Of a stretch of DNA of 45,000 bases, positions 10,620 to 25,047 are shown one piece after another; position 1 is the stretch's first letter; each line of letters begins with the position of its first letter. A program made the translations under genes and the position numbers. This stretch comes from Sphaeroforma sirkka (taxonomy: Eukaryota > Opisthokonta > Ichthyosporea > Ichthyophonida), in NCBI GenBank assembly GCA_001586965.3, contig LUCW03000425.1, positions 1-45,000 on the forward strand, read 5' to 3'. Below the pieces are notes generated by a model that did no database searches, was not told the DNA's origin, and saw nothing but the letters and a program-made list of their open reading frames with translations.

Positions 10620-11342
10620 GGCCCAGACAACATAAAATATTGGACAGAGACCGGTGGGGGGGGATATTTACTATAGAGGTTGACCCACAGGTAGCTTAAA
10701 AATCAATCTCATTGATACTTAGACAGCCTATCTAATCGTTTCAACGAATAATAAACGTATGCTTAATCTCATTCCGATCGAACAATTGGTGCAGAAGTAA
10801 TAACGGATTGAAATTTGTACCAGAACTGGGTCAAACTAGCCACACGTAAGCGTTATACAAGTCCATCCTTACCTATCAGATCATACTACTTTATTGGTCT
10901 ATGGGGGGTTATATGTGCGCGTATAGCGAGCCTGAACGTGTATTTCGGGTGCCTCGTATTCTCACTGGTACTAAAGATACTGGTTAGAATATGAGGTACC
11001 CGAAATACACGTCTAGAGTCTAGACTCGCTCGCACATATAGCCCCCCATAGATCAATAAAGTAGTACGCTATAATGTCAGAAAGGGCTGTTAGGTATGGA
11101 TGGACTTGCATAACGCTTACGTGTGGCTAGTTTGCCTAGTTTTGGTACAAACTGAAATCCTTCATCACTTTTGAACCAATAGTTCAATCGGAATGAGATT
11201 AAGCATACGTTTATCATTCGTCAAAATGAAGATGTTGTGCAATCTAAGTGTCAATGTGATTGATTTTTTTAGGTACCTCTGGGTCAACCTCTATAGTATA
11301 AATCCCCCCCTTCTCTGTCCAATATTTTATGCTGTCTGGGTC
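10620..11342. mobile_element. Foldback/MITE-like element, near-perfect 723-bp palindrome
   Basis: The left arm (10620 to about 10970) is the reverse complement of the right arm (about 10978 to 11342), leaving a loop of roughly 7 bases (CTAAAGA). Outer ends read GGCCCAGACAACATAAAATA and, reversed, GACCCAGACAGCATAAAATA. TA dinucleotides flank both sides (10618-10619 and 11343-11344), compatible with a TA target duplication. No coding frame is present, so movement would need a transposase in trans. Arms differ by scattered transitions and a few indels. Family assignment (mariner-like MITE, foldback, or inverted dimer) is open. Confidence 0.85.
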
Positions 11343-11344
11343 TA

Positions 11345-12645
11345 AGTATATACAGTTGTTTTTATATATATAAAACAATGTGAAAAAAAGTCACTTTCCT
11401 TTCCATAGATATTTTTTAAAGCATTTACTATTTTTGTAAAAGGAAAGTAATATATAATAGCACATTTTAAAATAATTTATCCAATAGAAGAATAAATAGA
11501 AGAATCTCAATATTTTTCTATATATTTCAAAACCTTCTATTGGATGTTTTTGCTATTTTTCTTCTTCTTCTATATAGTCGAACCTAAATAATAAAGTTGT
11601 ACTAAAAAGGGATAAAATTTTAGTATCTCATAAAATTGTAGCTACATTATGTAGCACTTTGTGCTATGTATATTTTCCTCCACATTTTAAAATACTCCAA
11701 TAGAGCATTGAGAAATAAATACTTGTTACAAAATGTACAATGCGCCATTTCTATTCCTTTGTTAAAACTCTTTTCATTATGAATTCCTAGATTTCATCAC
11801 AAATTCGTTTGAATGTTCAATAATTTTACTCTAATCCAACATATAGAGTAGAGAAGCCAGAGATACTGATGTTGTAGTCGCTCTCTGACTCTGAGGTTTT
11901 GATAGTTTTTAAAGAAAAAAGAAAAATATATCGCTCAATTTAACTTTTCTATTGGAATTTTGATTAAAAACAAAATTTATAAGAATAAATACTTTTCCTG
12001 GGTGAAATTAATAAGATACCACCAAAGCCTGAACAAATGAAATGAAGGGTAACAATTATTCTCCGGTAATACCCCTCCGGGCGGGCTCAGAATCAGGGCC
12101 CTCCCTCGATCTCTGATTCAACTGTTGTGCTGGGGGGAATAAAAAGATAACGGTTAAAGAAATACTAAATATCACTATACTCCAGTACTCCGGCTCGTGA
12201 AACAGAAAAAAATGTATAACTCTCTGAGACTAACGTCAAAAAGTTATACGTTAAACCGTTTATAAATAAAATAAAAAACGGTTAGCGGTCAACTTTTATA
12301 ACTGACAGGTATATTTTGACTCAAGTCAGGTGCAGGTTGTCAGGTCGAATATATTGTCCTAAATATTCGCACCACTTGTGCCATTTGGCCCGCCATTAAT
12401 TTGTGTCAAGTGTCATTGCAACAGTTTCTTTTACATTCTTTTAAAAAAATCCTCACAAAATACATCTGTCGAATTACCATTGGTTAATATCAGTTTCATA
12501 GCCCATTTCATTATGTATAGGTGCAGTTTTGAAGTGCGAAATCCACGATTTCGACTAAATATATTTGAGCCTATAGAAGTTAAACCGAATATAAATTAAA
12601 AATATAACGGGTAACTTTCAACTTTTATTTACACTACGTATAACT
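11345..12645. other. AT-rich intergenic DNA, no gene seen
   Basis: Very AT-rich. A phrase CACATTTTAAAATA followed by CCAATAGA recurs at about 11461-11495 and 11682-11705, with an inverted CTTCTATTGG at 11532. A GC-richer patch lies at 12060-12140. No coding frame longer than about 70 codons, and none recognisable. Confidence 0.5.
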
Positions 12646-12649
12646 TATT

Positions 12650-13105
12650 GACGATAGCTCTGAGATACTCTCTTGCCCTCTACTCTCTGTAGAGTTTCTA
12701 CTCTCTACAACATAGTGTGGACTGTAGACTGTAGAGTGTAGACTGTAGTGAGTAGTCACAGTAGTCAGTGTAACACACGGTTTTTGGTTTTGGTTTAAAA
12801 AAAAAAACCAATATATATATATTTTATTTACAGTGTCCATATTTTCAAATTTGGAAAATTTTCAGGAGAGGAGAGGATGAAGGCTCTGAGAGTGAGAGTA
12901 GAAGTACTATACATAACTACTCATATTGGCTTTTAGAAAATTACGTCATGCTCTTTTGATCGTAGTCTACAGTTTTACAGTCTAAATAGTAAATACACTC
13001 TACAGTAGTCTACAGTCTACAGTCTACACTACACTTCTACTCTACAGTCAGAGTCTACTATTTACATAGTAGAGAGTCTCTTAGAGTAGTAGACTGTGAC
13101 CGTTT
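12650..13105. repeat. Cryptically simple CTGTAGA/AGTCTAC-rich DNA
   Basis: Irregular repetition of GTAGACTGTAGAGT and its complement in two blocks (about 12660-12770 and 12965-13105). Because both orientations occur, single strands could fold into long imperfect hairpins. It lies about 340 bases upstream of the 13444 gene. No period is fixed. Confidence 0.6.
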
Positions 13106-13336
13106 GACTCCAATACGGAGTCTAAAAGGGAAAAAAAAATAGTGCGTATGTAGTGGTTATTTCTTTATTTTTAAAAGAAGAAAGTGTAGTTGTTACATGA
13201 ACTTTCGTGCGTCATGAGTGATGAGTCCAATGGCCCCGCCGCGGCCCCCGGGCGGTCGGTCTCTTCCTACATTCTCAATCTAGTCGCTCTCTCTCTCTCG
13301 AGCTAGAGTCTCTACACAATATACGGCCTATACAGA

Positions 13337-13347
13337 ATATATATAAA
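13337..13347 (+). promoter_or_regulatory. Candidate TATA box of the ubiquitin-like gene
   Basis: The motif ATATATATAAAG lies about 100 bases before the ATG at 13444, leaving room for a start site and a short 5' leader. Only motif and spacing support this. Confidence 0.4.
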
Positions 13348-13443
13348 GTACATCTGCACATTCGAAGTGTACATTCAGATATAGACCGGGGTAACTAAAC
13401 GACAGCGGTCTCAAAATTACAATTTATATTACCATCTCTCACA

Positions 13444-13962
13444 ATGGATTCGTCTGATAAATGGGATGGTGCGACGCAGATTCTTACGCCCATGCCTGAG
13501 ATTTTTCAAGTGAAAGTTCTTTCCTTGACGGGGCAGAAATTTCGTATCAATGTTTGCACAAGAGATCCTGTTTTGGCGATTCTCGATACATTGGGCAAGT
13601 TTTTGGGCGTTTCCACCGAGCGACTACAGTTGGTGCTCGTAAAGAATTCGTATATCCCGCTCAATAATCTGGAGCGGCTAGTGATTTCTTATGGTATTCG
13701 CGAAGGTGATACACTACGCTTGCAACCGGCGAGAATTAAAAGCGGCCCCCTCAATTACAGATCTAAGAACAGTGCATTGGATATTGCGCATGACTCTTCA
13801 AATAGGTTTTCGTCATCAGCAGCACCTTCGGAGGCACCCAGTCTAGAAACTACAGTCTCCCAGGAGAGAATACAAGAGAATGCACAGTTAAAAGAAAGAA
13901 TGTCAGAACTACGATGCAGGATTCAAAAAAAGAAAGAACGGCGGGTCTCCGTAGGATTATAA
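13444..13962 (+). CDS. Small ubiquitin-like-fold protein with C-terminal coiled coil (172 aa, single exon)
   Basis: The complete frame opens at an ATG in a good context (CACAATGG) and ends TAA. Residues about 19-93 read as a beta-grasp ubiquitin-like domain: FQVKVLSLTGQKFRINV (two strands), a helix around DPVLAILDTLGKFLGV, LQLVLVKNSYIPL, then the typical YGIREGDTLRL ending. There is no C-terminal Gly-Gly, so it is not a conjugatable modifier. Residues about 94-135 are Ser-rich and disordered; residues about 137-166 are a Glu/Lys/Arg/Leu-rich coiled coil. Such proteins usually act as adaptors in ubiquitin- or SUMO-linked processes, but no specific family is recognised. Candidate TATA lies 100 bases upstream. 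Coding potential is good by composition and domain logic; function is unknown. Confidence 0.7.
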   Translation: MDSSDKWDGATQILTPMPEIFQVKVLSLTGQKFRINVCTRDPVLAILDTLGKFLGVSTERLQLVLVKNSYIPLNNLERLVISYGIREGDTLRLQPARIKSGPLNYRSKNSALDIAHDSSNRFSSSAAPSEAPSLETTVSQERIQENAQLKERMSELRCRIQKKKERRVSVGL

Positions 13963-15078
13963 AGCTTAATGGGTGTTAGTATCACTTGTAGTAATTAAAC
14001 ACGTTCTTACCAATAGTGTTCTGTATTCCAATTTCGAACGATCAGGCACTTATGGCAGAATCAGAATACCATATATCTCGTGCAGTAGTATAGTGTAAGT
14101 AACGGCAAGCAATGCAACCGTCTGGTTGGGTGCAGTATATTATATGGCATGCAAAGATCTGAAGTAAACTTTCAATTCTATACTCGATTTCGTCCTTTTT
14201 GTCGCTCTGAAATCAAAATGATAGCTAAACAGTTGAGAGCTGTTGTCTCGCAAATATATTTTTAATATGTTGTCGATATGCTTGCTTCTACTCACAACCA
14301 CACTTAATCAGATTTTGACACCAGTATTACTTAGGGAACGTCGCCTATTTTGGACTAATGTGTTTTTTTTTGCGAAGTCTATGGTCTGATTCACTATCTG
14401 CTTATATGGAATGCCTGCAATTGTTTCGCAACGAATGTTTGAGCATATGAGACTTCCAGAATACTTCGTGTCTGCACATGAGACTTCCAAAGTACTTCGT
14501 GTCGTGTCGAGCGCTGTGTGATCACTTTTATAAAGCGCAACTATAAGCTCTAGGATTTTATTCTCCTTTATGCTAACGGCGAACTTTGTTTTCGTGTGCT
14601 GATTTTGATACCTGGAGCTAATTTCACCGGTTGAAGTTGGATAAACTCTATTTTTCTCATCTAATAGGTATCCTTAATTGGATAAAGCGGCTTTGAATAC
14701 AACCACTATAGTGCACGCTATATCATATTCGCACTCTGAAGTAATTTGTTGCTAGTAATATCATAAATACAATACGAAACGAATCTGGGAGAACTTTGTT
14801 GCTGAACTTTATAAAGTCAACACTACATCAACTACGCAAGATGTAGCTTTCTAAGAAGAACAATTTGTTGCTTACTTTATTGCACGTTGGCATTTATTCG
14901 TAGCTGAACCTTGTAAAGAGAGAAGACTCCTTTAAAGCCTTTTCGCAGCCCGCCTCAGTTTAATTTCAATATACTGATGTGCATGGATTATATACGCTGA
15001 TAAGTCTCCCCCCCACGCATACGCTATAGCCCAATACGATTCACACTGATTAATTAAAGAATGTATTTCGCCGTTGCT
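13963..15078. other. Intergenic DNA, no gene seen
   Basis: Between the ubiquitin-like gene (plus) and the MFSD5-like gene (minus), which converge here. A 20-odd-base phrase (GAGACTTCC..AGTACTTCGTGTC) is duplicated in tandem at about 14450-14505. No ORF above 60 codons and no RNA gene recognised. It probably holds both 3' UTRs. Confidence 0.5.
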
Positions 15079-16688
15079 TTAAACAATGGCGTTGACAGTC
15101 GTCATGTTTTCAAATTTGATCATGCACAGCATTGCGCCAACTAAGAAGGCAAAGCACATGAAGAACAGGCTAGAAGTCTCGAAAGCATCTACGTTGTATA
15201 AGATAGTGCATACAAACAAATTGAGCGGTATGCGGAAGATGTTGATGATAGTGGATCGATGTTCCTCGGGCACGTACTTGGAGCGCATCTGCATGAAACT
15301 GGGCCAGAACATACCCACGCACATTTCGAATACGCAGAAAGCTAGCAACTGTCCGAAACCACTGACCGTGAGCCCTCTGGGGTTACCTAGAGCCATGGAA
15401 CCAAGCAAGATTGGCGCTAATACGGGCACAATCATCGCAGCTGCTGAGACACCGAAAACGCTCTTCATGTACACCTCGGGTTTGTGTTCCTCGGCTAGCA
15501 ACCTACCCGCATACGCACTTCCCAACATGCAGGCCACCATCATAGTGGAGAAAATGAAGCCGTGTGGAATGTCCTCGTTTGTGGGAGCAAGGGCAGGTGT
15601 CCAGAGAAACACAAAAGTATACATAGCTCCCTCGAACAGAGCTTGCATGCATCCCAGCAGGAAAATCTTTGTGTCGTTCCTGATCTCGTCGACAGCAACC
15701 TGGAAGCTCGCTGAAAAGGTTTGCTGATTATTTTCCGTCTTATCTCCATGATTCTCATTCCAAGTAAACGTAATTAGACCAGCTCCCAATGTCAAAAATA
15801 CGATCGCGGCGTCGAATGGAGCTACAGGTCCAAAATCCATATCGCGCACCAGGTAGTTCGCTAATACACCTGCTGCTATGGCAACCAACCCATTACCGTA
15901 GAATACAGCCTTCGAGAACGTAGAGCCTAACCAGGAGGCTTCAAATCCACGTGAAAAGTGTTCAGCGACCAACCATGACTCAAAGACTGAGAATAATAGG
16001 GACGTTGCGATACCGCCGAAGAAACGACCCAGCATAAGCACATGGTAGTTGGACCAATGTTTTGTCACACAGGACGCGATGTATGTTGCACAGTACACCA
16101 GTGCAATTTTTTTACGACCCACTTTATCGGCCAAAGAGCCTACAAAGGTCCCCACAATGAGTGAAGATCCAAAACCAGCAATAAACAAACGGCCAATGTC
16201 ACCTTTGGAGTATCTGCATGCAAGGAAAGGATAAAATGTTAGAATCGAAGGATTGCATTCACAACATTGTCCCCAACAAGAAAAAAGGGTGTACGTTTTG
16301 AATTTCTGAATGTATATCAGTTAATATGGCGCTTTGATGATGGTACATACGTATTAAGCGAATAACCCTACATTTGGGATCCTTCTATTCTTAATATGAA
16401 GCCGCTGCTACTTGTATCAAAGTTCAAATCAAAGGATACCAATACTCGAGCTCTCTGTTTCACTTACCCATAGTAGCTGTAAAGAGCATAAACGTAGGGA
16501 CCTTGGAGCCAATCTCCGGCCATCATCAGCGAATAGACGACGATATAGTTATTACGGAATGTCAAGAACGAGGAAGAGAAGTTAAAAAGCTTACTCTCCG
16601 TTGTCGCGGATTTACGATGGTTAGAATATTCCATGTATGCGGCACCGATGGCCAGTGCCCCGAAAAGGACTATGTAGAAGCTGTCCAT
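15079..16688 (-). CDS. MFSD5: MFSD5-like (molybdate-anion transporter family) major facilitator, two exons, 451 aa
   Basis: Exon 1 is 16688-16468 and exon 2 is 16213-15079, with a 254-bp intron (GTAAGT donor, TGCAG acceptor). Phases join exactly, giving ...YSYYG|YSKGDIGRLF. The protein follows the MFSD5/SLC61 layout: an N-terminal membrane helix, DWLQGPYVYALY (residues about 59-70), an AGFGSS segment, the MFS loop motif SLADKVGRKK (100-109), GRFFGGIATSLLFSVFESW, GPVAPFDAA, QALFEGAMYTFVFLWTP, and an SKYVPEEHRSTIINIFRIP block near the C-terminus. About 12 membrane helices are expected. Animal and plant relatives import molybdate, so this is the likely substrate by homology only. The start at 16688 was chosen because it gives the family's usual N-terminus; an in-frame ATG at 16790 would add 34 residues. 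No frame damage. Confidence 0.93.
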
Positions 16689-17590
16689 TATGATACGAGA
16701 GTAGTTAAAAAGTCCTGTACTACTTGCACTACTGATGTGAATGCTAAGTATGAGTGCGAGGTGATCTTGAGGGAGCGTATAATTGTACATTCGAGATGGA
16801 AAAGTATCAGAATGTCAAATCTCCAAGGTACCATTCTCCACTCCCAGAGAGTAGTTATCAAGTATGTAGCCTAGGTTTCAGATTTATCGGCATTGATCTA
16901 TTTTGAAAGCATCATTTTGAATATATCCGCCATAATGTCGTTTACTATTACTTGTACTTAAAAAGAATATTGTTTATTGAATTTCCGTTTCATATTTCAT
17001 TATTTCTATATTCATTCGACTGATGGCATTAAAACCGATTATTTAAAAACATTCGTTTACGACAATTCCATTCAGGTTCTACATAACGTTTTTTAAATAC
17101 CCTTTCCTTTTGAACGAGCAGAGTGAATATCATCATATATTGCTATGTCAATCATCAATGTAGCATCACAGCCACAACCCACAGTCCCACAGCCTCAAAG
17201 GGCCCAAAGCCCCAACCCCAGTCCTCGACTTCCAGAGTTACACAGCCTTTCACCATATCAACAGCCATCACCATAGAGATCTAGTTTTTTGATGGGCGCA
17301 AACCGAGTTTTCAAGGCGACAGGGGGGGTCCTCCTTTGTTTCTATCTAGTATGCATGTATATAGCCTTCTAAATGAAACAGCATGTATTGCAAAGCCACC
17401 TGCAGAAACAAGAGACAGTGATTATAATACAAGAACCTTTAAACTATGTATTGGGGCTGCGATATGTGAGCTCTATACCATATTAGTGCTTGTTCTTCCT
17501 ACTAGTTCTTCGAAGTCTTCTAGGCGGTATCTATCGGCTAGAGCTAACTAGTATTTTGAGCATAGATCGACCGAATTGAAGCTGCAGGTC
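16689..17590. other. Intergenic DNA, no gene seen
   Basis: Upstream of the MFSD5-like gene. Mostly AT-rich, with a C-rich stretch at 17165-17275 where CACAGCC/CCACAG words repeat irregularly. No recognisable coding frame. Confidence 0.5.
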
Positions 17591-17595
17591 ACAAA

Positions 17596-18245
<650 letters not shown>

Positions 18246-18249
18246 TACA

Positions 18250-19835
<1,586 letters not shown>

Positions 19836-20191
19836 TAGATTAAAACAGATTCACACTAAAATTTAACTACCAAAATTATTGTCTACAATCCGTATTGGCT
19901 GTGGACCCCCTCAAGCTACAGCGTGACCTATCCACAACAACAGCGGGTGTCCGCTATCCCAAAAAAAAGGACCGTCAGGATGCACCCAAGTTGTCATCAA
20001 TTTCGTGTAGCTCTGCTGTGGCCACAACCTACACATCTCCGACTGCCGAGCCTCCCGTTCACTCGCATTCGAAGTGTACAGCTAGCCCTCTCTGCTCGCT
20101 GTCCGCGAGAACCTGATTTTGCACTCCTATATTTGTTCACCCCGAAAATACCCCCTCGTCTCGACCAGAGATTAACGGATTGTTGACTGGC
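19836..20191. other. Downstream flank of the ABCD4-like gene
   Basis: Probably 3' UTR plus intergenic sequence for the minus-strand transporter gene. Overlapping plus-strand frames (19895-20186) have no recognisable domain and no splice partners. Confidence 0.4.
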
Positions 20192-23100
20192 TTATTCTTT
20201 CAGGCGGAGCACTTTGTTGTGTAGAGGGATGAGCGATTCTCGATGGCCCACACTGCGGGACGTCCAAGAGAACACGTGTGAGCATCCGACGCTGTGAGCG
20301 ACTGTCAGTAGCCGATGTCTCGTATCATACATGCACGCATGCCATGACTCACCCACCCAAGATGCGGGTGCAATCGATACTTTGGGGCATATGCTTGGAA
20401 TGGGGGTCTTAAAATGGGGCAAATATAGACCCAGCCACATATATCCTCCCGTTTTTATGTGGCCACACAACGGAAAGCACAAAAAAACTAAGCGTGAAAG
20501 GGCACGTGCTTGCTAGAATGCCAAGGCAAAAATACAAGACTCTTCCCAATAGAGCCTAGATCATAGTACACACAACTATAATAGTTCACACTCTACCCTT
20601 GGGAATGCTAATAAAAAGCTGTTTTTTAAGAGTTTTATGGTTTTAGGGTTCTGGTTGCATGTGGGGTGGTTAGGACAACACATTGGTAGTGATAAGTGGC
20701 TTTACCCCGGCCATTCCCATGTGAGAATTCTTTTGTAGAAGTATTGAACAAAAGCTCGGGTTTAGGGTCGTATGGTTTAAGGTTCACGAACGAGAGCCGA
20801 AAATCTATATCCTCACAAATGCACCACTACACACAATACACAAAAGTCAACCCATCCATGCGGACCTATACACGTGCACGCAAAAAGCACAGGTTCGTCT
20901 GCATACACTCACGCCAGCCTACGCGAAAAGCACATGCACATCTGCACCCGCTTACGCCTGCCTCTTGCACACACCTGAGTACGCCGACACCTCTCCGCTT
21001 CAGCGCAGCGTAGACACTCTTCTCCCACTCCACATCCAGACTGGCCGTGCTTTCGTCCAGGATGGCAATGGCTGGGTTGTGCCACAGTACACGTGCGAGG
21101 CACAGACGTTGCTGCTCACCCACAGACAACATCACTTGCCAGTCGGCTATCACGTTCAGACCCCCGACACGCCGCACGATGCCGGTCAGACCCACCTCAC
21201 CTGTGTAGTTGTGTATATAAGAGATGAGGTGAATGGGAGCAAGTGAAGGAGTGAGTGAGTGAGTGAGATGGCCCACCTCACCTGTGTGGTTGTGTATATA
21301 AGAGATGAGGTGAATGTGAGAGAGTGAAGGAGTGAGTGAGTGAGAGAGATGGCACACCTCACCTGTGTGGTTGTGTATACAAGAGATGAGGTGAATGTGA
21401 GAGAGTGAGTGAGATGGCCCACCTCACCTGTGTGGTTGTGTATAAAAGAGTTGAGGTGAATGTAAGTGAGTGAGTGAGTGAGTGAGTGAGTTAATGTGAT
21501 GCGGGTAAGGGTGATAGCATGAAGATCGCAGTGTGCCGAGAAAAGATAACTTGCCATCGAACGGGCTGTGGTGTGTGAATTGTACACCGCTTAGACACAG
21601 ATGAGCGATTGCGGAGAAAGAAATAGATTGACTTACGTGTGCGCAACACAGAATCAGAGGCTTTCTCATATGAAGGCTCAATTAAAGACCACTTTAACTA
21701 ATAATCTGCGAGTACAGCGAACGTAGCTTCATCGAATAGGCTGTTGCCCATATCGTGGTAGCGGTGATCTTCACCTGCACTTCACTGCACAAACCCACAG
21801 CTAATGAGCACACACACTTCTACACACAGCTAATGTGCAGACACACTTCTACACACAGCCTTAAACTTACCCAGCACATCGATGAACACATCATCAGAGT
21901 CGTTGCACTCGACATTGACATTCGGATACATCATCTGTTGCTTCAGTGTGAGTTCATAGGCCAAATACGGTCGCTGTGGCAAGAAGAAGACGCCGCCCTT
22001 CCCATCAGTCAACGCGGGTGGACGGGAGAAGGATCCCTTAGAAGCAGGCCACAGTCCTCTGTATTAGGTTTTAGGGTTTTAGCGTGTGGTCTAGAGGGTT
22101 TAGAGTCAAGACTCTGTTATAGGGTTTAGGGTTAACCTGCGGTCTAGGGGTTAAGGGTTTTAGGGATAAGCTTCTGCTATAGAATTCAGGGTTTGGGGAT
22201 AAGCATCTGTTTGAAGGAGAGCTGCACGGGCTAATCCCAATCAAACTAGACTGCAACTACTTCCCATGCGAAACCACTCAACGTTACAGCAACCCAGAGC
22301 CTTCTCTATCGGCCTCACGCCTATTGCACTCGTATGTCACACTTAAGGTACACAGATGTATTATGTAGACACGTGTTAAAAACACACCTTAGTACACGCA
22401 GCAGCGACGTTTTGCCACCCCCAGAAGCACCCATTACCAGCAAGCTGTCACCTTGTTTCAGTACGAATGAGAGACTCGTGACCAACACATCTCCGGCAGG
22501 TGATGTGATCTGTAGTGAATGCATTGAGATCATAATAGCGTGACTCAATGTGTGTGTATGTGCAGGAGTGTATGTTGTGTATACATGCACGCATGTATGC
22601 GGATATATGAGAAGTAGGTATGGGTGGGTGATCTGGAAACGTACCAGGATTGGTTGGAAATGTAATACTAGCTACGCATGAAAATTAAACACATATGACA
22701 TACATTTACATACACATGCAACACATATAACATACATTTAAATACACACACAACACATGTAACATACATTTACATACATAACCAATATATAATAGAAGTG
22801 CATAACGATGGTTTATTCAGATACTTCGTTCAGCTGCATATAAATATACCTAACAAGATATCACATACACATGCAGAATACGCGTGTTAGATATACATCA
22901 CACAGCCTTTACATATAACATAATCCCATGTAGGTAAAAATACATGTACCCACACCTCCCATGACACACACATAGTGTAACTACACGCACCCACCCACCT
23001 GTAACTTATCGGTCTGCAACTCCTGAGCATCAGCGACAGAGAATGAGCTCGTATTCAGCAGTGCTTCGTTCCTGGACCCACCCGCAGACGATTGGTGTCC

Positions 23101-23681
23101 GTTGCTGCGCTTCTCCTTCTCGGCTAAGAGTGCCTTGTGCAGCTCAGACACACGCATGACAAAGGCTACGAAGTCCGAAGTTTGTGTGGACATCTACGCC
23201 GGGGGGTGGGGTGGGTGAGTGGTAGTATGGGTGGGTGTATGTGAGTATATGGGAAGTGTTCTGTTGATAGCGAGTGAGAGTGAGTGAGAGTGAGGACGTG
23301 GAAAGTATTCTGAAGTAGGATGATCATTGTGTACGCGCATAAAGCTTTTCAACATCGGAAGCGAAGGTATATCTGCAGGCCATGTACCTTCACGTACTCA
23401 TACTCATACACATACACGTACACACGTACATGTACATGCACACGGCGAAAGTGATAGCTACGAATACCTTGCACATGGATGACTCATAAATTCTGGAGGC
23501 ACATGTGCATTGTCAGCTAATTGCAGACACTTACAAATCTCAACACTTTGAAAATACATGACACCCAGAAGGTACAGAAGAGGTGTTAAGAGAATGACTA
23601 GGACCATGCCATATAGATGGGCATATAGTACCACACATTCACGTGTATGATATTTACACACATATAGACACATACACACAC

Positions 23682-23767
<86 letters not shown>

Positions 23768-24577
23768 ACATATAGACACATAAACTCGTATATAAAAACA
23801 TATATATTTACGTACCTGGATAAGTATCGTAAAGCCAAAGAGCAGCGAAATGAAACTTCCGGATGTCTGGGCAATCCACTGCGCACGCTCACTCTCGGGT
23901 GTGAAGTTCCACGCTAAGCCAGAGAACACGGCAATACCCAGCGAGACATACATGATCAGTGTAGTTAAGTAGCCGAAGGCGAACTCAACGGAGTTCAGGT
24001 ACACCTGTGTGGAGGTAGACGGTATGTTGGGTGTGTGTGTGTTGTGATGGGAGAGGGCATCGTCAACCATGCCTGTACTTGTGTATGTCCGATACGTGTG
24101 TATGTCTTATATGCAGTGAAATAAACTTGGTTGATGCGCATCGGAATAAACCGGGTCGAGGTGCACGTAAACGTGTTCGTTGTGTGTGTGCATAAATCGG
24201 CACGGGCGTATGAACATCTATATGCGTGTGTGGTATACCTATCATGCAGAACTCTCATGTTGAACAAGGGGATTTGCCCAATCCGTACGATATACTGAAA
24301 CGTACACAGTCTAGTGGCTTAATGTACACACTCTTCTCACACACACGCCCGTGAATGCACATATATGGGTTAGTATAGGGCTATTATCAACAAACAGATC
24401 TACCGTTCTCCTATACACACATGGGTGTTTAGCTAACACACGCATATGTAGATACGTGTACATGTATGCCTATGCAGCTACATATGTGAGTGAAAAGCCA
24501 CCAATATATAAACACACACACACATATATATATATAAATATATATATATTTATATACACATACATACACATACACAT

Positions 24578-24626
<49 letters not shown>

Positions 24627-24993
24627 CACATACAATATACCATGTGGCGATAGACGTGCCCATACCTGGCGAGTGATGATCCTTTTGGTGTTGTCCACAC
24701 AGTGATCAAGCGTCTTCTTCACAGAGTTGCGCTCGTGACCGCCTGTGCCAAGGAAAGCGATGTCTTCTGCGCGTGTACGCACCGTCACATGCAAGAACCG
24801 GAACAGTGCCTCAAATCTAATGACACACACGTGAGTTGGTGATGAGAATAGTGCAGAGGTTCTGGTCTACTTACGCAGCACTAGTTGACCACCTAATTTT
24901 CCATCTGTCTTGCCTTATATGCATGTACACTGATGTGCACGTCTTGTGTAGATAAAAACAGACAATCGAGTATACACAGCAATGTCTTTGCCA

Positions 24994-25047
<54 letters not shown>

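Noticed and set aside
16689..16790. Upstream in-frame ATG (16790) as the MFSD5-like start
   Set aside because: The extra 34 residues do not resemble the family; the ATG at 16688 gives the usual short N-terminus leading into the first helix.
24239..24294. A 56-base candidate exon in the ABCD4-like gene with good TTTCAG acceptor and AG|GTATAC donor
   Set aside because: Its length would shift the frame, and joining the exons at 24666 and 24004 directly keeps the frame and aligns without a gap to ABC subfamily D proteins.
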